A DNA stretch of 64,000 nt from Actinoplanes sandaracinus (GTDB taxonomy: Bacteria; Actinomycetota; Actinomycetes; Mycobacteriales; Micromonosporaceae): NCBI RefSeq assembly GCF_030009775.1, contig NZ_JASCTH010000016.1:62001-126000 (forward strand), read 5' to 3'. A model generated the notes under the pieces. The model ran no database searches. It had not been told where the DNA came from and saw only the letters and a list, made by a program, of their open reading frames with translations. Each line of letters opens with the position of its first letter. The first letter of the stretch is position 1. Below are positions 8,777-15,910 of the stretch, in pieces. The translations under genes and the position numbers were made by a program.

Positions 8777-10141
8777 ATGTCCGATCGTCATTTCGAACTG
8801 CCGGCGCACCCGGACCTCGACTACTACCGCAAGCAGGCCAAAGACCTGCATCGCGCCTACGCGGCGGGCGATGCGGCAGCCGAAGCCCGGGTTGGCGAAG
8901 TGCTGGGCGGCCGGGGCACCAAGCGGTTCCAGCTCACCGACGCCCAGTTCGTGCTCGCTCAGGAACACGGATTCGAGAGTTGGGCCAAGTTCCGCGCTCA
9001 CATCGAGTGCCGGAACACCACCGAGGACCGGCCGGTTTCGCGCCTCGCGGGGATAAGGGCGACCTCTTACGCCTCGATGGCAGACGCTCTCCTCGTCGAA
9101 CTACGCCGCAACGACCCCGGCGCGCTGCAACGGTTGCGGGCCTACGTGCCCCGGCACGCATCCACCGCTTCCGCCACTACCGCCGAGGTCCGGGACGCAC
9201 GGCTGGTCATCGCGCGGGAGCTCGGCTTCCCGGCCTGGCGTGAACTCGTATCGTTCACCGAGAAGTCCATGCGCGATCTCGACGAACGGCAAGAGAAGTG
9301 GCGGCGCCTGCACCGGGAGGCCGAAGCCCTGTTGGCCGGCGACACCAATCGGTTGGCCGGTCTGACCACCGAGCAGGCCAACATCCTGCTCCACATGCTC
9401 GCGGGTCCCGAGACGATCCCCGGCGTCCGGCTCGACGAGGAACTCGGTGTGCCGCGCGCGGCAGTAGATCTGCTGCTCAGCAAGGCCACTGATCTGGACC
9501 TCCCGCTTATCTGGGCTGCCCGCTCCAACCGGGTCGAATATGTGCGCCTATTGCTCGCCGCCGGCGTCGACCCGGGCAACCGAAGCTGGGGCGCCACTGC
9601 GCTGGAGAACGCCATCTACTTCGGCCACACAGGAGTCGTCGACGTTCTCGCCGAGCATGGGATCATCCCGCGAGCGCTCTGGACATATGCCGCCTGCGGC
9701 CGGCTCGATCTCGTGCAAGCCTGTTTCGACGCGGATGGCAGGCCACAGCCGGACGCCGCGTTGGCACGCCCGAACCCCGCGGACGCCGGTATCGGCCTGC
9801 TTTCCCGGCCACCAGCGACCGATGATCCGCAAGAGATTGTGGCAGAGGCGTTCGTCCACGCCTGCCAGCACGGCCGGGTAGAGATCGTGCGCTGGTTCCT
9901 CAGCCACGGCGTCCACCCCGACGTCGCGCCCTACTACGGACGGACCGGCCTGCACTGGGCGATCCCGCCCGGTCATCTCGAAGTGATCCGCCTGCTCCTC
10001 GACCGCGGCGCCGACCCGTCCCTCCGCGACGATCTCTTCCAATCCGACGCCGACGGCTGGCTGCACATATTCTTCGCTGCCCGCCCACACGATCCCCTGA
10101 CCCTGCAGCTCCACGAGCTGATCGAGAACCGATCGCGCTGA
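8777..10141 (+). CDS. ankyrin-repeat protein
   Basis: 454 aa, cytoplasmic. The N-terminal 230 residues are mostly helical, with two related segments (QFVLAQEHGFESWAKF and RLVIARELGFPAWREL). The C-terminal half carries ankyrin units: RVEYVRLLLAAGVDP, HTGVVDVLAEHGI, RVEIVRWFLSHGVHPD and HLEVIRLLLDRGADP. ATG 8777 is chosen because AGGAGG lies directly upstream; the in-frame GTG at 8759 does not have this. Codon third positions are less extreme in GC than in the neighbours, hinting at later acquisition. The partner protein is unknown. Confidence 0.85.
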   Translation: MSDRHFELPAHPDLDYYRKQAKDLHRAYAAGDAAAEARVGEVLGGRGTKRFQLTDAQFVLAQEHGFESWAKFRAHIECRNTTEDRPVSRLAGIRATSYASMADALLVELRRNDPGALQRLRAYVPRHASTASATTAEVRDARLVIARELGFPAWRELVSFTEKSMRDLDERQEKWRRLHREAEALLAGDTNRLAGLTTEQANILLHMLAGPETIPGVRLDEELGVPRAAVDLLLSKATDLDLPLIWAARSNRVEYVRLLLAAGVDPGNRSWGATALENAIYFGHTGVVDVLAEHGIIPRALWTYAACGRLDLVQACFDADGRPQPDAALARPNPADAGIGLLSRPPATDDPQEIVAEAFVHACQHGRVEIVRWFLSHGVHPDVAPYYGRTGLHWAIPPGHLEVIRLLLDRGADPSLRDDLFQSDADGWLHIFFAARPHDPLTLQLHELIENRSR

Positions 10142-10296
10142 GTTGGCTCAGCCGGGTCGCGCTGCGTGCTGTTCTGCCGCGATGTCGGAAATGGCCTCGT
10201 CCTGTTCAGCGCCGACGCACAAGACTTCTCGTCGCCGCCGACGGCACGGCCTTGGGCTTCGAGCACCGCCGACGAGCGCGTCCCGGGCGCGCCGGT

Positions 10297-10599
10297 TCAG
10301 TGCGGCCGGGGCTCGTCGAACAGCTCGTCGACCCGCTGCCGGGTGTCCTGGACCAGTTGGTCGCGTTCGGCGGGGCTCATCGCCTGGTAATCGCCCCAGA
10401 ACCGGCCGAAGGCCTTGCTCAGTTCGTCGCCGTACGCCGCTTCCCGGGTCGCCGCCCGCAGGTCGGCACGACCGGCGAGAACCTCCCGCGCCATCTCCCG
10501 CAGCGGCCCGTCCGGACCCTCGGCGATCCGGTCGAGGCTCATCCGCAGCAGCTCGGCCTTGCGGGGGTCGCCGGCGACGTCGTAGACGCTGTCATGCAT
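10297..10599 (-). CDS. hypothetical protein next to WXG100-like gene
   Basis: About 100 aa, helical, charged and without membrane segments. ATG 10599 has GAAGG eight bases upstream; GTG 10608 is an alternative. It ends in an acidic DELFDEPRPH tail. It lies 18 bp downstream of the WXG100-like gene and is probably in the same transcript, so it may be an accessory or immunity-type partner. No family recognised. Confidence 0.65.
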   Translation of the reverse strand: MHDSVYDVAGDPRKAELLRMSLDRIAEGPDGPLREMAREVLAGRADLRAATREAAYGDELSKAFGRFWGDYQAMSPAERDQLVQDTRQRVDELFDEPRPH

Positions 10600-10617
10600 G
10601 TCGGTCACCTTCGGCTG

Positions 10618-11700
10618 TCACTGGGCGGCGATCGGATGGCGGTAGGCGCCGTCGGCGCTGATCTGTGGCAGGGACGTCTGCCGCAGCATCGACGTCTGCG
10701 CCTCGATGAGCCCGACACCACCCTGCACCGCGCCGTAGATGTAGGCCATCGCCTTGGTGGCCTGGCCCCACATGTCGAGGATCTCGACGACCTGCCAGGC
10801 GGCGATCCCGTAGCCGACGACGGCGCCGACGCCCGTCTCGGCGGTGACGGTGCCGGCCACGGCCGCGATCCCGGCGATGGTGAGGGCGTCGCCGAGCCCC
10901 TTGATCAGGCCGCTGACCGCCTCGCAACTGCTCCACACGCCGTGCGAGATCTGCTCGAACTGTTTGGCGGCTTCCCGCATCGGGCCGGCGAGCCCCTGGA
11001 TGTCCGCGGCCAGCCTGGTGAAATGCTGGTAGGCGCTGTCCGCGGCCTGGCCGTCCCAGGTGCTGTGGAGCGCGATGGCGCCACCCTGCACGTTGTAGGC
11101 GAGGTCGTCGAGGGAGTCCGCGGCGTTGGCGAGAGCCTTGCCGGCCTTGGCGAAGGACTGCCAGTCGCCGAGGAAGTGGTCGAGGGCCTTGTTCAGCGGA
11201 TTACAGCCGATGATCTTGTCGGCGGCCTCGAGCGCCCAGTGCGTCATGCTGATGTTGTCGAGGAACCCGAGCGGGTGGCTGTACTCCACGTCCTCGACCG
11301 GCTTGAGCCGGGTGTAGGGCTCCCGGGAGTCGGCGAACCCGGGCCCGCACGGGTTCGCCGCCCAGGCCTCCTCCAGCGCCGTGCCGGCCACACAGATGCC
11401 GGACAGAGTCGCGTCGATCCTGGCCGCGGCGTCCACGTCGGTGGCGCGGTAGTAGTTCGCGCTCGCGGTCACACCCTGCCCGCTGCCGGACAGCACCCCG
11501 GCGAGTTTGTCGCAGGCCTCGATGGCGGCGTTCAGCGAGTCGACCGCGGGCGGGCCGGCGATCATGATGAGCGCGCCGTTCCAGCCGCCGAGCCCCGCGT
11601 ACCCGCTGAGGTACTGCCGGGCCTGGGCCGCGTCGTCGGCGGCACGGCCGAGCTGGCGCGCGTAGGCGTCCAGGTCGCCCGGAAGAACCTTGAACGTCAT
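10618..11700 (-). CDS. WXG100-like type VII secretion substrate candidate
   Basis: 360 aa. Residues 1 to about 100 and 190 to 260 are helical and resemble WXG100/ESX proteins; STWDGQAADSAYQHFTRLAADIQGL contains the W-x-G-type turn. The C-terminal third is Gly/Ala-rich and hydrophobic (TIAGIAAVAGTVTAETGVGA), as in other long ESX substrates. No toxin domain is evident. ATG 11700 begins MTFKVLPGDLDAYARQL, a typical start for this family; the longer open frame upstream is not coding-like. No EccC or EccD gene lies in the window. Flanked by two small genes on the same strand. Confidence 0.75.
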   Translation of the reverse strand: MTFKVLPGDLDAYARQLGRAADDAAQARQYLSGYAGLGGWNGALIMIAGPPAVDSLNAAIEACDKLAGVLSGSGQGVTASANYYRATDVDAAARIDATLSGICVAGTALEEAWAANPCGPGFADSREPYTRLKPVEDVEYSHPLGFLDNISMTHWALEAADKIIGCNPLNKALDHFLGDWQSFAKAGKALANAADSLDDLAYNVQGGAIALHSTWDGQAADSAYQHFTRLAADIQGLAGPMREAAKQFEQISHGVWSSCEAVSGLIKGLGDALTIAGIAAVAGTVTAETGVGAVVGYGIAAWQVVEILDMWGQATKAMAYIYGAVQGGVGLIEAQTSMLRQTSLPQISADGAYRHPIAAQ

Positions 11701-11723
11701 CAATCCCTCGTGATGGAGAAGTG

Positions 11724-12056
11724 TCAGGACGTCAGCACGGAGACCAGGTAGAACTCCAGGAAGCCGGCCACCGTGCAGACGGCCGCCCACAGGCCCAGGC
11801 GACGTGCCGCGCCGATATCGCGTTTCAGGAACACCAGCCCGCCCAGCACGCCGCCGGCGACCATGAGGGCGCACCCGATCCCGGCCGCCCCGCCGATGTT
11901 GCCGAGGGCCAGGGACAGGAAGCCGCTCAGTCCGATGAGGCCGAACACGATGCTCAGCACGGCGGCGAAACCACGCGCGCGGGCGATCGCAGGGCTCTCG
12001 GTCTCGGCGGCGGTCTGCTGGCGGAACTGTTCACGGAAGGTCTGGCGCCACGACAC
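11724..12056 (-). CDS. small membrane protein, 110 aa
   Basis: Three hydrophobic segments (GFAAVLSIVFGLIGLSGFLSL, IGCALMVAGGVLGGLVFL and LWAAVCTVAGFLEFYLV) follow a charged, Gln-rich cytoplasmic N-terminus. The GTG start has no clear ribosome site. It lies 23 bp upstream of the WXG100-like gene on the same strand, so co-expression is likely. No family recognised. Confidence 0.65.
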   Translation of the reverse strand: MSWRQTFREQFRQQTAAETESPAIARARGFAAVLSIVFGLIGLSGFLSLALGNIGGAAGIGCALMVAGGVLGGLVFLKRDIGAARRLGLWAAVCTVAGFLEFYLVSVLTS

Positions 12057-12079
12057 CGCGGGAGTCTAACAACGCCGAT

Positions 12080-13270
12080 CTATCCGCTGAGCCGTGAGCC
12101 GGTGACGGCCGGGTTCCCCGGTCCCAGATAGAAGACGCCCGGCAGGCCGTCGGTCTCGAACCCCTCGCTGACGTTGCGGCGCAGCGTCGAGTTCCGGATC
12201 GTCAGGTTTCCGGTGCGGTCGTTGCTGACGAAGAAGATCGCGCCGCCGCCCTCGGCCGCCCGGTTCTTCTCGATCAACGTTCCGTCCAGGGTCAGCTTGT
12301 AGGTGTCACCGTCCTGATAGACCGCTCCGCCGCTGCCACCGCCCGGTGTCCCGTCGCGGGCCGGGTTCGCGCCGTCGCCGACCGCCGCGTTGCCGGAGAA
12401 GTGGCTGTTCAGCAGCGTCCAGGAGACGCCGATGCTGCTCAGGGCGCCGCCGTTGGAGCAGACGCCGCCAGTGAAGGTGCTGCCCACGACGTAGACCGGC
12501 TGGTTCGCGCCCTGCAGCCGTACCCGGATCGCGGCGCCACCGAGGTCGGGGCCCGTACCGTGGCATCTGTTGCCGGTGAACCGGGAATTGACGACCTTGA
12601 GCCCGCCGCCGTTGGCGAAGATCGCGCCTCCGCCGCCGGTCTCGTCCGTCGGGTCGGTGGCGTTGCCGCGGGTGAAGGCCATGTTCTGGACGGTCAGGCG
12701 GGGTGTGGCCTTGGCATGGCAGTCCCCGCCGGCGGAGCTGCGGCCCTGCGCCGGGTCGCAGACGTTCATGTAGAGGATCCGGCGTTTGCCGCCGCCGCTG
12801 AGCGTGACGCGGCCGCCGCCGTCGAGGACGATCGCGGCGACGTCGTTGCGGACCTTCGCGGTCTCGGTCAGGGTGATCCTGACCGGCGACGGGCCGCAGT
12901 CGAAGGTGATGACGCCGCCGGCCGCCACCGCCTTGACCACCGCGGCGGAGGTGCAGCTCGCGGGCGTGCCGTCGCCGACGGTGCGGTCCGGGTCGCCGGT
13001 GTCGGCCGGTTTCGCCGCGGCCGGGATCGTGGCCCTGCCGGCGGGATTCCCGGGTTTCGGGAGCGAGGCGGTCCGCGCCGGGGACGGCGAGGCGGACGCC
13101 ACGGAGGCGGACGGCGGCGCCGGCGCGGGCGGCGCGGGCGGGGACCCCGCCGACGAGGGCGCCGGTGGTGACGGCTCGGCGGGAAGGGGCGTCCGCTCCG
13201 GGCTGCCGGACTGGCATGCGGCCAGCGAACCGGCGAGGAGCACGGTCAGGACGGTCCGTCGGATTCGCAC
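12080..13270 (-). CDS. lipoprotein with right-handed parallel beta-helix
   Basis: 396 aa. The signal peptide ends in a good lipobox (SLAACQ, Cys19). Residues 25-90 form a Pro/Ser/Ala linker. The remainder is beta-helix sequence with polymorphic-outer-membrane-like repeats (GGGAIFANGG, SRFTGNRC, GGAVYQDGDT, GGGAIFFVSND). Such proteins are usually surface-exposed carbohydrate-active or adhesive proteins; no catalytic residues can be assigned. The GTG start is immediately preceded by a strong hairpin (13271-13312) and has no ribosome site, so translation may be leaderless or start elsewhere. Confidence 0.8.
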   Translation of the reverse strand: MRIRRTVLTVLLAGSLAACQSGSPERTPLPAEPSPPAPSSAGSPPAPPAPAPPSASVASASPSPARTASLPKPGNPAGRATIPAAAKPADTGDPDRTVGDGTPASCTSAAVVKAVAAGGVITFDCGPSPVRITLTETAKVRNDVAAIVLDGGGRVTLSGGGKRRILYMNVCDPAQGRSSAGGDCHAKATPRLTVQNMAFTRGNATDPTDETGGGGAIFANGGGLKVVNSRFTGNRCHGTGPDLGGAAIRVRLQGANQPVYVVGSTFTGGVCSNGGALSSIGVSWTLLNSHFSGNAAVGDGANPARDGTPGGGSGGAVYQDGDTYKLTLDGTLIEKNRAAEGGGAIFFVSNDRTGNLTIRNSTLRRNVSEGFETDGLPGVFYLGPGNPAVTGSRLSG

Positions 13271-13312
13271 CGGGCGATGCTACGGCTCTTTCACCGGCCG
13301 TAGCATCGCCCG
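13271..13312 (-). terminator. 15-bp hairpin between peptidase and lipoprotein genes
   Basis: Arms 13271-13285 and 13298-13312 (CGGGCGATGCTACGG and complement) form a perfect 15-bp stem with a 12-base loop. It lies just past the M28 peptidase stop (13318) and abuts the next GTG start (13270). Confidence 0.6.
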
Positions 13313-13317
13313 GTCAT

Positions 13318-14739
13318 CTACGAAGTCTCCGGCGCACCGTGGGTCAGCGGGCCGGCCGTCGCGTACGCCGCCGAACCGATCAGTTCCATCGAGACCTGCA
13401 GCCGTTCCAGGCTGATGTTCTTCGCGATGGTGTCCTCGGGGCTGTGGTAGGGCGGTTCCAGCAACGCCGGCGACGCCTCACCACGCCACGAGAAGTTGGC
13501 CGCGGCGATCCCCACCTCCTGGAACGACTGGTGGTCGCTGGAGCCGCGCAGCGTGACCGGAGAGATCCGCGGCTGGTATCCGAGCCGTTCGGCCGCCGCG
13601 GTCACCTCGTCGGTCGCCCGGTTCGCCTGCCCGGTGAAGGAGAGCAGCCAGTACCGGGTCGCCGGATCCCAGCTCGTCGCGACCATGTCGTTCTGGTAGA
13701 CGGCCACGATCCGGTCCCGCTCCGCCTGCGGCAGCTGCGCCACGTAGTAGCGCGACCCGATCAGACCCTGTTCCTCGGAGCCCCAGAGGGCGAACCGCAG
13801 CGTCGCCTCGGTGGGCAGTCTGCGCAGCACCCGGGCCAGTTCCAGGCACAGGACCGTGCCGGAGCCGTCGTCGTTGGCGCCGGGCGCGCCGATGACCGAG
13901 TCGTAGTGGGCGCTCACCATCACCACCGGGCCGGCGCCCTTGCCGGGACGCTCGGCGATCACGTTCTGCGAGGTGAGGCCGCGGTGTGCGGCGGTCGTGA
14001 CGGTCAGCCGGAGCCGGCCTTTCGCCAGCAGCTCGCGCAGCCGGTGCTTCTGCGCCTGGGCGACCCCGACGACCGGGATCGGCACCGGCGTGGTCGCCGA
14101 GCCGGGCAGGGTCGGGCTGAACGCCGACGCGCGGCGCGGCTCGACCAGGTCGGCGGGGAGGAAGACGACGGCCGCGGCGCCGCGCGCGACCGCGGTGGCG
14201 ACCAGCGCCTCCCGGTCGGCGGCGACGTAGTCGATCAGCAGGATCTTTCCGGTCACGTCCTCCGGGTAGTCGGCGGCGGCCCCGGAGCGGGCGTCCAGCA
14301 CGTCGCCGCGCACCCTGGTGTCCAGGGCCGCGTGCGGGGACGCACCGGCCTGCCAGCACAGGTCGGACGGCAGCCGGCGCGAGTCGAGCTGGGCGAGGAA
14401 CTTGTCGGCCACCGTGAACGGCTGGCGGCTCACGTCGTACCCGAGGTGGTCGAGCACGCCGGAGAGGTAGTCGGCGGCCTTGCGCTCGGAGCGGGTGCCG
14501 CCGATGCGGGGCCCGATGCCCTGGGAGAGCACCTGGAGGTGCCGCAGAGCACGTTCGGCGGAGACGCGGCCGGCGACGCGCCGGTCGCCCCCGGTCAGAG
14601 CCGGCGGGCGGGCGGCGCCGGGCCGCTGATCGCCGACGGCCCACGCGGGCGCCGGGAGCGCGACGGTGGCCGCGCCTCCCAGTGCGATCGTGATCATGCG
14701 GCGACGGCTCAGTGAAGATTTCTCGGCTGGTGTGTCCAA
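13318..14739 (-). CDS. Tat-exported M28-family metallo-aminopeptidase
   Basis: 473 aa. The N-terminus (SLSRRRMITIALGG then an AxA site) is a twin-arginine signal. A PA domain sits at about residues 125-235 (ARGAAAVVFLPADL). The M28 zinc site is visible: SAHYDSV (His ligand), GANDDGSG (bridging Asp), WGSEEQGL (catalytic Glu pair), QNDMV and SSDHQSF (final His). Family members are extracellular di-zinc aminopeptidases. ATG 14739 gives a correctly placed signal peptide. A 16-bp palindrome about 70 bp upstream may regulate it. Confidence 0.9.
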   Translation of the reverse strand: MDTPAEKSSLSRRRMITIALGGAATVALPAPAWAVGDQRPGAARPPALTGGDRRVAGRVSAERALRHLQVLSQGIGPRIGGTRSERKAADYLSGVLDHLGYDVSRQPFTVADKFLAQLDSRRLPSDLCWQAGASPHAALDTRVRGDVLDARSGAAADYPEDVTGKILLIDYVAADREALVATAVARGAAAVVFLPADLVEPRRASAFSPTLPGSATTPVPIPVVGVAQAQKHRLRELLAKGRLRLTVTTAAHRGLTSQNVIAERPGKGAGPVVMVSAHYDSVIGAPGANDDGSGTVLCLELARVLRRLPTEATLRFALWGSEEQGLIGSRYYVAQLPQAERDRIVAVYQNDMVATSWDPATRYWLLSFTGQANRATDEVTAAAERLGYQPRISPVTLRGSSDHQSFQEVGIAAANFSWRGEASPALLEPPYHSPEDTIAKNISLERLQVSMELIGSAAYATAGPLTHGAPETS

Positions 14740-14808
14740 AGCTCCCCCTCGCTGGAAGGGATCGCCGATCCTGGTCAGGATGACGGTCCACGCGCCAGAA
14801 GACTATGG

Positions 14809-14824
14809 TCAATATCGATATTGA
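14809..14824. promoter_or_regulatory. 16-bp perfect palindrome
   Basis: TCAATATCGATATTGA is a perfect, AT-rich palindrome in a GC-rich context. It lies between the M28 peptidase start (14739, leftward) and the oxidoreductase stop (14841). It is a candidate operator for the peptidase gene. The regulator is unknown. Confidence 0.5.
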
Positions 14825-14840
14825 ACAATCACGTGACGCG

Positions 14841-15233
14841 TCATCCCTGGTAGCTGACCGCCGTCGGGCGGACCACGTAGACGACGCGGTGCTCGACGTC
14901 GCCCGGCGGGCCGTCGAAGTTCATGCCGTACCGCGCCGCGAGCTCCGCGAAGAACACCCCCTCGGTGTCCGGTTCGATCCGCTCGACCAGGCCGCGCACT
15001 TCGAGATAGCGGTACGGCTGGGCCGGGTCGTTGATCGAGAGGCTGATCCGTGGCTCGGTGGTCACGTTGCGGTACTTGCGGCGGGTGGTCGTGTTGGTGA
15101 ACCGCAGGAACTCGCCGTCATAGGTGAACCACATCGGGTTGACCTGCGGCTCTCCGTCGTCGCGCACGGTGCCGAGGTGACCGAAGAGGGGCCGTTCGAG
15201 CAGATCGGTGTAACGGTCCGGAATAACGCTCAT
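14841..15233 (-). CDS. PPOX-class F420-dependent oxidoreductase-like protein
   Basis: 130 aa, the usual length for the single-domain split-barrel family. MSVIPDRYTDLLERPLFGHLGTV, PQVNPMWFTYDG, FTNTTTRRKYRN and PRISLSINDP are the conserved blocks of PPOX-class enzymes that bind F420 or FMN and reduce small substrates. The ATG at 15233 is 63 bp from the divergent MarR gene, with two palindromes in the gap. This arrangement suggests control by that MarR protein and a role in detoxification. Confidence 0.87.
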   Translation of the reverse strand: MSVIPDRYTDLLERPLFGHLGTVRDDGEPQVNPMWFTYDGEFLRFTNTTTRRKYRNVTTEPRISLSINDPAQPYRYLEVRGLVERIEPDTEGVFFAELAARYGMNFDGPPGDVEHRVVYVVRPTAVSYQG

Positions 15234-15234
15234 G

Positions 15235-15260
15235 TGACAGGACTCTGTCATAAAACAGAG
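15235..15260. promoter_or_regulatory. two overlapping inverted repeats, candidate MarR operators
   Basis: TGACAG-GACT-CTGTCA (15235-15250) and CTCTGT-CATAAA-ACAGAG (15243-15260) are both perfect and share the CTCTGT half. They sit between the divergent oxidoreductase and MarR-family starts, the classic position for MarR autoregulation. Confidence 0.6.
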
Positions 15261-15296
15261 CTCACTCACAACCCGGCCCCGTGGCAGAATGCCGCC

Positions 15297-15728
15297 ATGA
15301 GCGCGATGGACGACCGGCTGGGCCTCGTGATCAAGCGGGCCGAGCAGGCCCTGATCGCCCGCAAGACGGCCGCTCTGCGCGAGTTCGGGCTGACCGTCCC
15401 CCAGTACGCCGCGCTGCTCCTGCTCACCTCGGGCGAGGGCGCCGGCATGTCCGCCGCCCAACTGGCCCGCGAGTCGCTCGTCACCCCGCAGACGATGGCC
15501 ACCGTCCTGACCAACCTCGAAGCCAAAGGCCTGATCGAACGCGGACCGTCCCCGCTGCATCAGAAGGTCGTCGTCAACCGCGTCACCCCGGCCGGCGCCG
15601 CCCTGCTGAAAGACGCCGACGTCGCCGCCCTGACCGTCGAGAAACGGCTCGCCGACGCCTTCACCGACATCGAGCGCCGGCAGCTCGCCGCGTTGCTGGA
15701 ACGCGCGATCACCGGCCTCGCACCGTGA
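15297..15728 (+). CDS. MarR-family transcriptional regulator
   Basis: 143 aa, standard length. The winged helix-turn-helix is clear: LTVPQYAALLLLTSGEGAGM, SAAQLARESLVTPQTMATVL (recognition helix), NLEAKGLIERGPSPLHQK (wing). A C-terminal helix for dimerisation follows. It is divergent from the F420-type oxidoreductase gene and probably represses both through the palindromes at 15235-15260, with release by a small ligand. ATG 15297 is the first start after those sites. Confidence 0.9.
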   Translation: MSAMDDRLGLVIKRAEQALIARKTAALREFGLTVPQYAALLLLTSGEGAGMSAAQLARESLVTPQTMATVLTNLEAKGLIERGPSPLHQKVVVNRVTPAGAALLKDADVAALTVEKRLADAFTDIERRQLAALLERAITGLAP

Positions 15729-15910
15729 CCGCTGCGACCACCCGTTCGTAGGACCCGCCCCGCACCTGCGCGGGCGAGAGCGGGAGGTGACAGGCCTGCG
15801 ACGGTACCTGTCGCTCGATAGAGGTGTTGACCCCATGTTGGCGTCCGTCAATCCTGTGCCGCGTTGCAAGTTGCACTCCAGGCAGCCGCGAGGTCGACAG
15901 AGGAGGCCGG

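Noticed and set aside
12401-13171. 256-aa rightward frame
   Set aside because: Antisense shadow of the beta-helix lipoprotein with Gly/Arg runs at its end.
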